64,000 nucleotides of DNA, taken from NCBI GenBank assembly GCA_017531225.1, contig JAFXLL010000012.1, positions 1-64,000 of the forward strand, written 5' to 3'. Position 1 is the stretch's first letter, and each line of letters starts with the position of its first letter. Below the pieces are notes generated by a model. The model made no database searches. It was not told the DNA's origin and saw only the letters and a program-made list of their open reading frames with translations. Made by a program: the position numbers and the translations under genes. This stretch comes from Bacteroidales bacterium. GTDB taxonomy: Bacteria > Bacteroidota > Bacteroidia > Bacteroidales > F082. Of the stretch, positions 1 through 9,020 are shown piece after piece.

Positions 1-1
1 C

Positions 2-82
2 CCTATCGAGTTGACGCACCTCTACGCCGCGCTGGATAAGACCAACCGGCGGTTTGGAGAAAACGCCATCCCTCATAGCTAA
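2..82 (+). CDS. Y-family DNA polymerase (DinB/UmuC type), C-terminal end only
   Basis: The first bases read as an open frame entering from the left edge and ending at TAA 80-82. The last 26 residues contain the pattern LDKTNRRFGENAI. Sequences of the type D-x-(I/T)-N-R-R-(F/Y)-G are typical of the extreme C-terminus of DinB/UmuC lesion-bypass polymerases, in or after the little-finger domain. The gene ends 29 bases before the DnaE-type polymerase that follows on the same strand, so the two are probably co-transcribed, as in error-prone polymerase cassettes. Only the tail is visible, so DinB, UmuC and ImuB-like members cannot be told apart. Confidence 0.6.
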   Translation, partial: PIELTHLYAALDKTNRRFGENAIPHS

Positions 83-86
83 CTTC

Positions 87-114
87 TATCTTTTATCTTT
101 TATCTTTTATCTTG
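87..114 (+). repeat. Heptamer tandem repeat TATCTTT x3 plus TATCTTG
   Basis: Four consecutive 7-base units: three exact copies of TATCTTT and a final TATCTTG. The last unit supplies the TTG used as the probable start codon of the DnaE-type gene. The unit resembles the Bacteroidota -7 promoter element, so copy number changes could affect expression; that is inference. Confidence 0.7.
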
Positions 115-2862
115 CTCACCACCCATTCATATAATAGCCTGTGCTACGGCACGATGCCCATCCAAGACCTCGTGGGTAGGGCAGCGGCATTGGGGTATCA
201 AACCCTGCCGCTGACCGACATCAACACGACGATGGGTGCCGCTGACTTTGTGGTGGAATGTCGGCGAAAAGGGATCAAGCCAGTGATGGGTGTGGAGGTG
301 CGTAACGGCAATGAACTGATGTATTGGGCCTTGGCTCGAAACAACGCAGGCTTCGCCGAGATCAACCGATTTCTGACACAACACAACCTCAATAAACAAC
401 CATATCCTACGGTGGCGCCCGAATGGGAAAACACCTACGTGCTGTATCCTTTTGGGAAGCGGAAACCGGCGCAACTTAGGGAAAACGAATTTCTCGGTGT
501 GCGCTTCTCTCAGCTGACCAAGATGTTCCGGCAAGAATCGTTCGAGAAACTGGTGGCCCTGCAACCTGTTACCTTTGCTGAAGCTGACGATTATGAACTG
601 CATCGGCAGCTGCGGGCCATCGACGAGAATGTGGTGATCACCTGCATCGATCCTGCTTCCTGTGCCGCTCCTGATGAGATTTTGCTCCCGATGGAACGTG
701 TGAAAACAACCTACGCGCTCTATCCGCAACTCATTGAGAATGCTGAGCGCCTTTTGGCTGACTGTGAAATCAACCTTGACGATAGCCCGAAGAATAAACG
801 CAGCTTCACCGGCAACGTGTATGACGATCGTGAGTTACTGCGTAAGCTGGCTTTTGACGGGATGATTTACCGTTACGGAAAGACCAACAAAACGGCCTAC
901 CGTCGTGTGGAGAAGGAACTCGAGATCATCGAGAAGATGGGCTTCTGCGCTTATTTCCTCATCGCTTGGGATATCGTGCGTTTTGCCATCTCGCAAGGCT
1001 TTTACCACGTGGGCAGGGGCAGCGGCGCCAATAGTGTAGTGGCCTATTGCCTAAAGATCACGGATGTCGATCCCATAGAGCTTGACTTGTACTTTGAGCG
1101 GTTCCTCAACCCCAAGCGAAGCAGTCCGCCCGACTTCGACCTCGACTTCTCTTGGAAGGATCGCAATCGTGTCATCGAGCATATCTTTAAGAAATATGGC
1201 TCCGATCATGTGGCTTTGCTTGGTGCTACGGTCACGTTTCAGGACGCTTCGGTGGAGCGGATCCGCGACTTCCCGCACTACCGTTCCATCCATGCCGGCG
1301 GCGTACTGATCACCGAGGAGCCCATCACCAATTACACTGCCCTCGATATGCCACCCAAAGGCTTTCCAACAACGCAATACGACATGTATTCAGCTGAGAA
1401 GTTAGGCTTGGTGAAGATTGATATCCTCAGCCAGCGGGGCATCGCTCACATTCGTGACGCGAAGGAGTTGGCGGAGCGTAACCATGGCGTGCACATCGAC
1501 ATTCACCAGGTGGAAGCACTGAAAGAGGATGCATTGGTGCAACAGCAGTTGCTGAAGGCTGAGACCTGCGGCTGTTTCTACATCGAGAGTCCGGCAATGC
1601 GGGGGCTGTTGCGGAAATTGAGATGCTCCGACTACAAGACCTTGGTGGCGGCCAGCTCCATCATCCGTCCCGGAGTGGCGCGGTCGGGCATGATGCGCGA
1701 ATACATCCAACGGTTTCATCATCCCGATACGGTGGACTATAAACATCCCCTCCTCAAAAAGCTGTTAGAGGATACCTACGGCGTGATGATCTACCAGGAG
1801 GACGTGCTCAAGGTGGGACATTATTTTGCGGGCTTGGATTTGGCAGAGGCTGATGTGTTGCGCCGTATGATGGGGCACAAGATGCGTGACAAGTCGGAGT
1901 TTGAGCAGGTGACAAAACGCTTCTTCGACAACTGCAGGGCCAAGGGCTATCCCGATGCGTTGGTGCAGGAGCTCTGGCGGCAGATCGAGTCGTTTTCAGG
2001 CTATTCGTTCTCGAAGGCGCACTCTGCCTCGTATGCCGTGGAGAGCTACCAGAGCCTCTATCTGAAAAGTCACTACCCATTGGAGTTTCAGGTGTCGGTG
2101 ATCAACAACTTCGGCGGGTTTTACCGGTCGTGGTTTTATTTTAATGAGGCGCGGCGCATGGGAGCCAAGGTGCATTTGCCCTGCGTCAACCACAGCGAAT
2201 ACCTCGCCACGCTCGAAGGCAAGACCATCTACATGGGATTCGTGTTTCTGCAAGGCGTTGAGCAGCATTTTGTGGAGTGTTTCGTGGCTGAGCGCAAGGC
2301 CAACGGACCGTTTGTCGATTTGGATGACTTCATCACAAGGGTGAGCTTTCATAAGGATCAGCTGGTGCTGCTCATCCGAGGTGGTGCGTTCGACTTTATG
2401 AAAAAGAGTAGGGCTGAGTTGCTGTGGCGGGCGCATCTGCATCAGCGTGATTTTGAGCTCCCTGAATTCAATACCAATGCTCTACGGAACGCTTACGATG
2501 AAATCGAATTGTATGGCTTCCCCATTACGTTGACCTGGTTCGATTTGCTGGAAACCAAGTTCCGTGGCGAGCTGATGGCAGTGCAGATGCTACGTTTTGT
2601 GGGACGGCGCTTCAGAATGTTGGGGAAGTTGGTCACGATCAAATACGTGCATACATGCAAGGGCGATCCGATGGCGATGGCAACTTTCGTTGATGCCACT
2701 GGCGAGGTCTTCGACACGGTGCATTTCCCGCAAGCCTATAAAGCTTATCCCTTTCAAGGTGACGGCGTTTATCTGCTGTTGGGCGTGGTTACTGAGGAGT
2801 TCGGACAACCTTCCCTGCAAGTGGAAAAAATGGCGAAAATGCCCTACAAGCCAAGAAAATAA
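112..2862 (+). CDS. dnaE: Short DnaE-type DNA polymerase III alpha subunit
   Basis: This is a C-family replicative-type DNA polymerase of 916 residues, shorter than the usual DnaE1 (about 1,160 or more). An N-terminal PHP domain (about 1-200) is degenerate: the first His of the usual HxH motif is Thr3 (TTHS, residues 3-6) and the usual TDH is TDI (35-37), so PHP metal binding is probably lost. The palm has PDFDLDF with Asp341 and Asp343, and the probable third catalytic Asp437 in LVKIDIL. The conserved FSKAHSASYAVESYQ segment follows, then a helix-hairpin-helix region (GPFVDLDDF, about 730-780) and a C-terminal OB fold (about 840-910). No tau-binding tail is seen. I take TTG 112 as the start because the PHP strand begins at once and no ATG lies upstream in frame. 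The Y-family neighbour upstream suggests a translesion role (DnaE2/ImuC-like) rather than the main replicase. Confidence 0.9.
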   Translation: MLTTHSYNSLCYGTMPIQDLVGRAAALGYQTLPLTDINTTMGAADFVVECRRKGIKPVMGVEVRNGNELMYWALARNNAGFAEINRFLTQHNLNKQPYPTVAPEWENTYVLYPFGKRKPAQLRENEFLGVRFSQLTKMFRQESFEKLVALQPVTFAEADDYELHRQLRAIDENVVITCIDPASCAAPDEILLPMERVKTTYALYPQLIENAERLLADCEINLDDSPKNKRSFTGNVYDDRELLRKLAFDGMIYRYGKTNKTAYRRVEKELEIIEKMGFCAYFLIAWDIVRFAISQGFYHVGRGSGANSVVAYCLKITDVDPIELDLYFERFLNPKRSSPPDFDLDFSWKDRNRVIEHIFKKYGSDHVALLGATVTFQDASVERIRDFPHYRSIHAGGVLITEEPITNYTALDMPPKGFPTTQYDMYSAEKLGLVKIDILSQRGIAHIRDAKELAERNHGVHIDIHQVEALKEDALVQQQLLKAETCGCFYIESPAMRGLLRKLRCSDYKTLVAASSIIRPGVARSGMMREYIQRFHHPDTVDYKHPLLKKLLEDTYGVMIYQEDVLKVGHYFAGLDLAEADVLRRMMGHKMRDKSEFEQVTKRFFDNCRAKGYPDALVQELWRQIESFSGYSFSKAHSASYAVESYQSLYLKSHYPLEFQVSVINNFGGFYRSWFYFNEARRMGAKVHLPCVNHSEYLATLEGKTIYMGFVFLQGVEQHFVECFVAERKANGPFVDLDDFITRVSFHKDQLVLLIRGGAFDFMKKSRAELLWRAHLHQRDFELPEFNTNALRNAYDEIELYGFPITLTWFDLLETKFRGELMAVQMLRFVGRRFRMLGKLVTIKYVHTCKGDPMAMATFVDATGEVFDTVHFPQAYKAYPFQGDGVYLLLGVVTEEFGQPSLQVEKMAKMPYKPRK

Positions 2863-2864
2863 CG

Positions 2865-2873
2865 TATCTTTGC
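2865..2873 (+). promoter_or_regulatory. -7 promoter element for the TonB receptor operon
   Basis: TATCTTTGC matches the Bacteroidota -7 consensus TAnnTTTG. It ends only 6 bases before the ATG at 2880, so transcription would start at or next to the start codon, giving a leaderless or nearly leaderless mRNA. Confidence 0.65.
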
Positions 2874-2879
2874 ACCCCC

Positions 2880-5213
2880 ATGAAAAAAGTGCTTTCCATA
2901 CTGCTGTTGCTCGTCGCGACGATGAGTCTCTTCGGTCAAACAGGCCGTGTGACAGGTGTCGTGCGTGATGCCGATTCAGGCGAGACCCTGATCGGCGTGG
3001 CCGTGTATGAGCCTGCGCTGAAAAAGGGCGTCACCACCAATGAGAAAGGCAAGTATGAGTTGGAGCTTCCTGAAGGCAATCATCATCTGCGGTTTTCATA
3101 CGTGGGTTTTAAAACCTTTGAAACCAATGTGACGATAGGGCAGAAGCCTAAAACATTGAATGTGAAGCTGCAACCTGAGTTGACCGAACTCTCGGAAGTG
3201 GAGATCACAGGCCAAAAGTCTGACCGTAACGTCAGCGAGATGGCGATGAGCGTGCAACGGCTCGACATGATCACCATCAAGAAGATCCCAGCGCTGATGG
3301 GTGAGGTGGACGTCATCAAGACCATCCAGCTGTTACCGGGTGTACAGGCCGCTTCGGAAGGCTCATCGGGATTCAGCGTACGTGGCGGCAGTACCGACCA
3401 AAACCTAATCCTGCTCGACGACGCACCTATTTACAATGCCTCCCATTTCCTCGGTTTCTTCTCGGTGTTCAACAACGACGTGGTGAAAGAAGCCCAACTC
3501 TACAAAGGCGATATCCCGGCTAACTATGGAGGCCGTCTCGCATCGGTGCTCGATGTGCAGACCAAGGATGAAATGCCCAAGAAATTCTCGGGTCAAGGTG
3601 GCATAGGACTGGTGACCAGCCGCTTGTCGCTTGAGACACCGCTGTTCAACCAGCAGACTTCGCTCCTGTTGGGAGGTAGGACTACTTATGCAGGACTGGT
3701 GATCCCATTTATGGGGGAGGAAGTCAAAGGATCAGATATCTATTTCTATGACCTGAACGCCAAGGTGACGCAACGCATCAACAACAATAACAGGCTCTTC
3801 CTTTCGGCCTATATGGGCAAAGACAAGTTCAAAGTGAGTAACATGATGGGACTGGGCTATGGCAATGCCAGCGCAACCTTGAAGTGGAACCACATCTTCG
3901 GTAAACGCCTGACCTCAAATCTCATCCTGCTTGGGTCGAAATACAATTATGATATCGATATCTGGATGGATCCATACAATTTTTCGTTAGGCGCAGGATC
4001 GAAGAGTGCACAGCTCAAGTACGATTTCGTGATGCTATGGAACGACCAGCACACTTCGAAATGGGGACTTTCCAGTGGAATCCTCTCATATAGCCAAGGC
4101 GAGCTTGTGGATCATGGTGGCGCATTGTCGCAATACCTGAGCCTTGATAGCATCACTTCGGTGACCCGAAAAGGTTTGGAACATGCACTTTACTTCACCC
4201 ACGACTACATGCTAAGTCCATCGTTCTCGATGCGTCTCGGGCTGAGGCTTTCCTGTTTCCAAAACATTGGCGCGGAGGAGTTCTATGTGTTTGACAAAGC
4301 ATATCAAATAGCTGACACCATTCATTATAAAAGAGGAGAGATTTTCAATACCGAGATTCATCCTGAGCCCAGATTGGCAGCCATGTTTCGCATTGACGAG
4401 GTGTCGTCGGTGAAGGCCTCGTATTCGCGTACCTTCCAGTATGCGCAGGTGGCATCGGCGGCAACGGGTGGACTGCCGTTTGACGTGTGGTTTCCTGTGA
4501 GTCCCAACGTGAAGGCGCAACGCTGCGACCAGTATGCCGTGGGCTATTTCCGTAATTTCGACCATGATGCCATCGAGACTTCGGTGGAGCTGTATTACAA
4601 GGACTTGGATCACGTGATCGACTTCAAGGATAACGCACAGACTTACGGCAATGTTTTGATTGACGGTGAGTTACGCTTCGGCAAAGGCCGTTCCTACGGG
4701 GTAGAATTCTTGATCAGAAAGAACACAGGCAAACTGACAGGTTGGATATCGTACACTTACGCAAGGTCGTTCCGAACCATAGAAGGCGTTAACTTCGGCA
4801 AGGAATACCGTTCTCCCTACGATCGTCCGCACAACTTCGTCATTGTGGCCAATTACGAAATCACTCCGAAGCTGAGCGTGGCCACCAACTGGATCTATAA
4901 CACAGGCCAGCCGGTGACGTATCCATACGGGCAGTACACCATCGGCGGCGTCACATACGCCATCTACAATGGCAGCCGAAACGAAAGCCGTTACCCAGCC
5001 TATCACCGCATGGATGTGTCGCTCACCTGGCAGTTGCCAGATCGCAAGTGGAAGCGTTGGAACAGCGAGCTGAACGTCTCGGTGTACAACGTTTATGCCC
5101 GTCACAACACCTGGGCCGTTACTTTCACTCAGGATGGCGATGGTGGCGTGAAAACCGAGCGGATGTACCTCTTTTCAGCAGTGCCATCCATTTCCTATCA
5201 ATTTAAATTTTAA
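2880..5213 (+). CDS. TonB-dependent outer-membrane receptor with carboxypeptidase-like N-terminal domain
   Basis: Outer-membrane active transporter of 777 residues. A signal peptide (about 1-19) is followed by a CarboxypepD_reg-like beta-sandwich (about 21-105, beginning GRVTGVVRDADSGETLIGVA), a plug domain (about 115-230, with the FSVRGGSTDQNLILLDDAPI region typical of Bacteroidota receptors) and a beta-barrel ending in the aromatic terminus YQFKF. It is followed after 5 bases by a DUF4249 lipoprotein, a common pairing in Bacteroidota. It is not clearly of the SusC type, since no SusD partner is present. The substrate cannot be predicted; iron, cofactor or peptide uptake are possible. Confidence 0.9.
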   Translation: MKKVLSILLLLVATMSLFGQTGRVTGVVRDADSGETLIGVAVYEPALKKGVTTNEKGKYELELPEGNHHLRFSYVGFKTFETNVTIGQKPKTLNVKLQPELTELSEVEITGQKSDRNVSEMAMSVQRLDMITIKKIPALMGEVDVIKTIQLLPGVQAASEGSSGFSVRGGSTDQNLILLDDAPIYNASHFLGFFSVFNNDVVKEAQLYKGDIPANYGGRLASVLDVQTKDEMPKKFSGQGGIGLVTSRLSLETPLFNQQTSLLLGGRTTYAGLVIPFMGEEVKGSDIYFYDLNAKVTQRINNNNRLFLSAYMGKDKFKVSNMMGLGYGNASATLKWNHIFGKRLTSNLILLGSKYNYDIDIWMDPYNFSLGAGSKSAQLKYDFVMLWNDQHTSKWGLSSGILSYSQGELVDHGGALSQYLSLDSITSVTRKGLEHALYFTHDYMLSPSFSMRLGLRLSCFQNIGAEEFYVFDKAYQIADTIHYKRGEIFNTEIHPEPRLAAMFRIDEVSSVKASYSRTFQYAQVASAATGGLPFDVWFPVSPNVKAQRCDQYAVGYFRNFDHDAIETSVELYYKDLDHVIDFKDNAQTYGNVLIDGELRFGKGRSYGVEFLIRKNTGKLTGWISYTYARSFRTIEGVNFGKEYRSPYDRPHNFVIVANYEITPKLSVATNWIYNTGQPVTYPYGQYTIGGVTYAIYNGSRNESRYPAYHRMDVSLTWQLPDRKWKRWNSELNVSVYNVYARHNTWAVTFTQDGDGGVKTERMYLFSAVPSISYQFKF

Positions 5214-5218
5214 ACGCC

Positions 5219-6097
5219 ATGAAGAAGTTGTTCATACCGATACTGTTGATTTTCACGATGCTCTCGTGCCGTGAGGATTTCGTTATCGACCTGGAGGAAG
5301 GCAGTCCGATGATTGGCGTTGAGGGCTCGTTTACCGATGAATATAAAAGGCATGAGGTGATTTTGAGCTATACGGCCGACTTCTACAATGCCGATGAAAT
5401 CAAGATGGTCACAGGAGCTAAGGTCGCTGTCACCGATGGGGTGGACACCATCCCGTATCTGGAGCAGAAAGATCAACCAGGGCATTATCTCACTGATTTC
5501 GTGGCAGGGCATAAAAACACCATGTATAATCTGTTGGTGGAAGTGCCTGATGAAACCGAAGGTGTCAGGCGGTTGTTTGCGGAATGTTACATGAACGACA
5601 ACGTGGAGGAGATTGATTCCATTGTTTTGAAGAACAACCCTTCGTATGCGTGGATGCCGATGATGGACACGATTTATTTCCTGTATCCGTATTTCCAGAG
5701 CTTACCTGATCCGACTATCGTTTACTTGATTAATGTTTATGAAGACGGCGTCCCGCAAAATGACACCTTGTTGGATGCGAATACCATTCCGATGGCGGGC
5801 TATGCCGGCTATTATGTCAATGGTCCGGAGATGTTGGAGGACAACATGGAGATACCAGTGTGCATGATCACAGAGAGCGAGTTAACCGACGGAAAAGTGA
5901 TCCGTCTTGACCTGTTGAGCATTCCATACGACTACATGCAGTTCCTTTACAGCGTGAAGATTTCGATGGGTAACAACCCGATGATGGGACCGCCTTCCAA
6001 TGTGTTGACCAACATCCAGCCTGCAGGTTCTGCCGTCGGCTGGTTCTATGCCGCTTCAGTGGTCTCGAAGGAGTTGATTTATCATCCGAAGGAATAA
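5219..6097 (+). CDS. DUF4249 family lipoprotein
   Basis: 292 residues with a lipoprotein signal ending in LLIFTMLSC (Cys17) and the acidic start after the cysteine (REDFVIDLEE) typical of DUF4249 proteins. The central IGVEGSFTDEYKRHEVILSYTADF region is the conserved beta-sandwich start of that family. DUF4249 proteins usually sit directly downstream of a TonB-dependent receptor and are thought to be exported partners of it; the molecular role is not known. It is the last gene of the two-gene operon and is closed by a hairpin terminator directly after its stop codon. Confidence 0.8.
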   Translation: MKKLFIPILLIFTMLSCREDFVIDLEEGSPMIGVEGSFTDEYKRHEVILSYTADFYNADEIKMVTGAKVAVTDGVDTIPYLEQKDQPGHYLTDFVAGHKNTMYNLLVEVPDETEGVRRLFAECYMNDNVEEIDSIVLKNNPSYAWMPMMDTIYFLYPYFQSLPDPTIVYLINVYEDGVPQNDTLLDANTIPMAGYAGYYVNGPEMLEDNMEIPVCMITESELTDGKVIRLDLLSIPYDYMQFLYSVKISMGNNPMMGPPSNVLTNIQPAGSAVGWFYAASVVSKELIYHPKE

Positions 6098-6100
6098 AAA

Positions 6101-6129
6101 AAAGCCGCTCCAATCGGAACGGCTTTTTT
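6101..6129. terminator. Bidirectional intrinsic terminator
   Basis: Stem AAAGCCGCTCC / GGAACGGCTTT (one mismatch) with loop AATC, flanked by an A run on the left and a T run on the right. It lies between the convergent DUF4249 and korC genes and can serve both strands. Confidence 0.85.
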
Positions 6130-6153
6130 ACATTCATTAAAACTTATAGATAT

Positions 6154-6696
6154 TTATGCTTCTTTCACGTTGTCCATGCCAACCTGGACGGCTTGCATGT
6201 TCAGCGGGATGAGCTTGTGGGCGCGCTCTGGCAAGCTGTGACGCAGACCCTCTTCGACGTTCTTGTTGTCGATGATGGGACGGAGCTTCAGGAAAGCACC
6301 CAGGATGATCATGTTGAACACCTTGCTGTTACCCATGTCGGAGGCGAGTTGTGCGCCTTCAATGGTGTAGATGTGGATGTCCTTACGGGTGGGCTTGTGT
6401 GTGATGCCGTTTGGATCATAGAGCAGGTAGCCACCGGGTTTCACTTTGTCCTCGAACTTGTCGAGTGACTGCTGATTCAGAATGACTGCAGTGTCGAAGG
6501 CGTTGAGGATGGGGGAGCACACGCGCTCGTCGCTGACGATGACGGTCACGTTGGCCGTACCGCCACGCATCTCGGGTCCGTATGAAGGCATCCAGCTGAC
6601 TTCCTTGTTCTGCATGATACCACTGTAAGCAAGGATCTTACCCATTGACAAGACACCTTGTCCGCCGAAACCGGCAATAATAATTTCTTCTGTCAT
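6154..6696 (-). CDS. korC: 2-oxoacid:ferredoxin oxidoreductase, gamma subunit
   Basis: 180 residues, the usual length for the gamma subunit of 2-oxoglutarate or branched-chain 2-oxoacid ferredoxin oxidoreductases. It has the family N-terminus IIIAGFGGQGVLSMGK and the SYGPEMRGG motif (about 38-46). With the alpha, beta and ferredoxin subunits encoded just upstream it forms a cytoplasmic enzyme that oxidatively decarboxylates a 2-oxoacid to acyl-CoA and passes electrons to ferredoxin. Last gene of the korDABC operon, ending at the shared terminator. Whether the substrate is 2-oxoglutarate (Kor) or 3-methyl-2-oxobutanoate (Vor) cannot be settled from the sequence. Confidence 0.9.
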   Translation of the reverse strand: MTEEIIIAGFGGQGVLSMGKILAYSGIMQNKEVSWMPSYGPEMRGGTANVTVIVSDERVCSPILNAFDTAVILNQQSLDKFEDKVKPGGYLLYDPNGITHKPTRKDIHIYTIEGAQLASDMGNSKVFNMIILGAFLKLRPIIDNKNVEEGLRHSLPERAHKLIPLNMQAVQVGMDNVKEA

Positions 6697-6713
6697 TGCT
6701 TTGTAGTTTTTAA

Positions 6714-7523
6714 TTATTTCTTAATCAGCTCGAAGTTGTCCTTGATGTCGCCCAGAGGATAAACGGGCAGCATGTTGTCTTGTAACCACTTGTTGGCATC
6801 GACGGCGCTCATCTTCCAGTTGGAGTTGCAGTTCGACACGATTTCAACGAAGTTGACACCGTTCTTGTTCTCGATCTGGTTCTGGAAAGCCTTCTTGATA
6901 GCCTTCTTGGCGTTACGCACGGCGGCGGCGTTGAACACAGCCTGGCGGGTGACGTAGCGGGTGCCGGGCAGCTGAGAGATCAGCTGGGTGATCTGAAGCG
7001 GGAAACCGTTGTTCGGGGTTCCGTCAGGCCACTGAGGCATACGGCCGTAAGGAGTGGTAGCGGTCTTCATGCCGACGAGGGTGGTAGGAGCCATCTGGCC
7101 GCCGGTCATACCGTAGATACCGTTGTTGACGAAGATCATGGTGATGTTCTCACCGCGGTTGCAGGTGTGGATGGTCTCGCAGGTACCGATGGCAGCGAGG
7201 TCACCGTCGCCTTGGTAGGAGAACACAACCTTGTCGGGCCACACGCGCTTGATACCAGTGGCGCACGCCGGTGCACGGCCGTGGGCGGCTTCGACGAAGT
7301 CAACGTCGAAATAGTCGTAGGCCATCACAGCGCAACCCACGGGGGAGACGCCGATGGTGCGGTCGTCAACGCCGAGCTCTTCGAGCACTTCGGCGATGAT
7401 GCGGTGGACGGTGCCGTGTCCGCAGCCGGGGCAGTAGTGGAACGGTTTGTCCGTCAACAGCTTTGATTTTTCATAGACCAGGTTTTCAGGCTGGATGATA
7501 TCTTGTAATGTGATTTCTGCCAT
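6714..7523 (-). CDS. korB: 2-oxoacid:ferredoxin oxidoreductase, beta (thiamine diphosphate) subunit
   Basis: 269 residues. The N-terminus has the CPGCGHG motif (residues 31-37) conserved in KorB/PorB proteins. The thiamine diphosphate-binding motif GDGDLAAIG and the downstream NN (FVNNGIYGMTGGQ) are intact, so the active site appears functional. It pairs with the alpha subunit encoded 4 bases upstream. The absence of the long cysteine-rich extension of pyruvate synthases fits the Kor/Vor type rather than the single-chain PFOR type. Confidence 0.92.
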   Translation of the reverse strand: MAEITLQDIIQPENLVYEKSKLLTDKPFHYCPGCGHGTVHRIIAEVLEELGVDDRTIGVSPVGCAVMAYDYFDVDFVEAAHGRAPACATGIKRVWPDKVVFSYQGDGDLAAIGTCETIHTCNRGENITMIFVNNGIYGMTGGQMAPTTLVGMKTATTPYGRMPQWPDGTPNNGFPLQITQLISQLPGTRYVTRQAVFNAAAVRNAKKAIKKAFQNQIENKNGVNFVEIVSNCNSNWKMSAVDANKWLQDNMLPVYPLGDIKDNFELIKK

Positions 7524-7527
7524 TGTC

Positions 7528-8613
7528 TTATTCTCCTATAATTTGTTTCTTCATAGCTTCGAGAACTTCTTCCGGGGTGTGGATGATGCCACCGACGCGG
7601 CCGAAGTGTTCGGCTTTCACGCGGCCGTTGCAGGCGAGGCGCACGTCTTCGATCATCTGACCGCAGCTCAATTCAACTGAGAGGAATCCCTTGACGCCCT
7701 TGTCGATGAGGCTTTCGATAGCCTTGGTCGGGTAAGGCCACAGGGTGATAGGACGGAGCAGACCGACTTTCAGACCGGCTTCACGGCCGAGCTGGACGGA
7801 CTTCTGGGCGATACGGGCGCTGGAGCCGTAAGCCACGAATACGTATTCAGCGTCTTCGCAGTTGATCATCTCGTAACGGGTCTCGTTAGCGGTGACTTCT
7901 GCATATTTGCGCTGGAGGTGACGGTTGTGCTCTTCCATCTTGGCGGAGTCGAGGTCCAAAGAGGTGATCACACGGTGTTGTGTGCCACGCTTGCGGCCTG
8001 TCAGAGCCCAAGGATACTTGGCTTTGATTTCTTCTTCCGTCATGCGGGCTTTCTGCTCGGGCAGCACGACCTTTTCCATCATCTGGCCGATGGCACCGTC
8101 GGAGAGGATGCACACGCAGATGCGATATTTGAATGCCAGGTCGAAGCCGAGAGCCACGAAGTCAGCCATTTCCTGCACTGAAGCTGGAGCGAGGACGATG
8201 TTGTGGTAGTCGCCGTTGCCGCCGCCCTTGGTGTTCTGGAAATAGTCGGCCTGTGAAGGCTGGATGGTGCCCAAGCCCGGGCCGCCACGCACCACGTCAG
8301 CGAAGACGCAGGGCACTTCGGCGCCGGCGATGTAAGCCAGACCTTCCTGCTTCAGGCACACGCCTGGGCTGGATGATGAGGTCATCACGCGCTTGCCGCT
8401 TGCACCGGCAGCATACACCATGTTGATGGCTGCCAATTCACTTTCAGCTTGAAGAACGACCATACCGGTGCGTTCGTAAGGGTTTTGTTCTGACAGATAC
8501 TCAATCACTTCCGACTGTGGGGTGATAGGATATCCGAAATAAGCATCGGCGCCGTAGCGGATGGCGGCTTCGGCCAATGCTTCGTTACCCTTCATCAGTT
8601 TTAATTCTCCCAT
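7528..8613 (-). CDS. korA: 2-oxoacid:ferredoxin oxidoreductase, alpha subunit (KorA/VorB type)
   Basis: 361 residues beginning MGELKLMKGNEALAEAAIRY followed by GYPITPQSE, the pyrimidine-binding domain signature of this family (the GYPITPSSE-like motif). Closely similar Bacteroidales proteins are annotated variably as KorA or as 3-methyl-2-oxobutanoate dehydrogenase subunit VorB. The chain carries domain I and domain II without a gamma fusion, consistent with the separate gamma gene in this operon. It lies 39 bases downstream of the ferredoxin gene and 4 bases before the beta subunit. The enzyme would feed branched-chain or succinyl-CoA metabolism under anaerobic conditions. Confidence 0.92.
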   Translation of the reverse strand: MGELKLMKGNEALAEAAIRYGADAYFGYPITPQSEVIEYLSEQNPYERTGMVVLQAESELAAINMVYAAGASGKRVMTSSSSPGVCLKQEGLAYIAGAEVPCVFADVVRGGPGLGTIQPSQADYFQNTKGGGNGDYHNIVLAPASVQEMADFVALGFDLAFKYRICVCILSDGAIGQMMEKVVLPEQKARMTEEEIKAKYPWALTGRKRGTQHRVITSLDLDSAKMEEHNRHLQRKYAEVTANETRYEMINCEDAEYVFVAYGSSARIAQKSVQLGREAGLKVGLLRPITLWPYPTKAIESLIDKGVKGFLSVELSCGQMIEDVRLACNGRVKAEHFGRVGGIIHTPEEVLEAMKKQIIGE

Positions 8614-8652
8614 TATGTAAGATTTTTTTGATTGTTAGACAATAGGTTTTGA

Positions 8653-8877
8653 TTACAGGGCTTTCTTGTAAACCTTGATGACGCCGTCGGGGCAGGTGAT
8701 GCCGCAGCTAGCGCAGCCGATGCAGGCTTCTGGGTTCGCCATGAAGGCGTAATTGTAACCTTTTCCGTTAACTTCTTTTGCCAGTTCGATGACCTTGCAT
8801 GGGCAGGCTGTGATGCATACGCCGCAGCCTTTGCAACGCTCGATGTCAACGACGATGGCTCCTCTGAATTTTGCCAT
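8653..8877 (-). CDS. korD: 2x[4Fe-4S] ferredoxin subunit of 2-oxoacid oxidoreductase
   Basis: 74 residues with two ferredoxin cluster motifs: CKGCGVCITACPC near residues 15-27 and CIGCASCGITCP near 52-63. This is the delta (ferredoxin-like) subunit that relays electrons from the thiamine active site to free ferredoxin. It is the first gene of the operon, with order D-A-B-C. The leader is about 40 nucleotides, from a minus-strand -7 box at 8931-8924. Confidence 0.92.
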   Translation of the reverse strand: MAKFRGAIVVDIERCKGCGVCITACPCKVIELAKEVNGKGYNYAFMANPEACIGCASCGITCPDGVIKVYKKAL

Positions 8878-8923
8878 ATTGATTAAATTTTTGAGTTGAT
8901 TATTTGTTCGTTTTTTGAATCCA

Positions 8924-8931
8924 CGAAATTA
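8924..8931 (-). promoter_or_regulatory. -7 promoter element for korDABC
   Basis: On the minus strand the sequence reads TAATTTCG, one base off the TAnnTTTG consensus, about 47 bases before the korD start. It lies in the 189-base divergent region shared with sstT. Confidence 0.45.
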
Positions 8932-9020
8932 CGGCTTTTTGGATAATGAATAGCTTAGTTTTTGTTTATTTTTATTTAGGTGAAGATAATTTAGAATGAT
9001 TATAAACAATAAACAAGGAG

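Noticed and set aside
6101-6129. Riboswitch or attenuator before korC
   Set aside because: The hairpin is at the 3' ends of convergent genes with flanking A and T runs, so it is a terminator.
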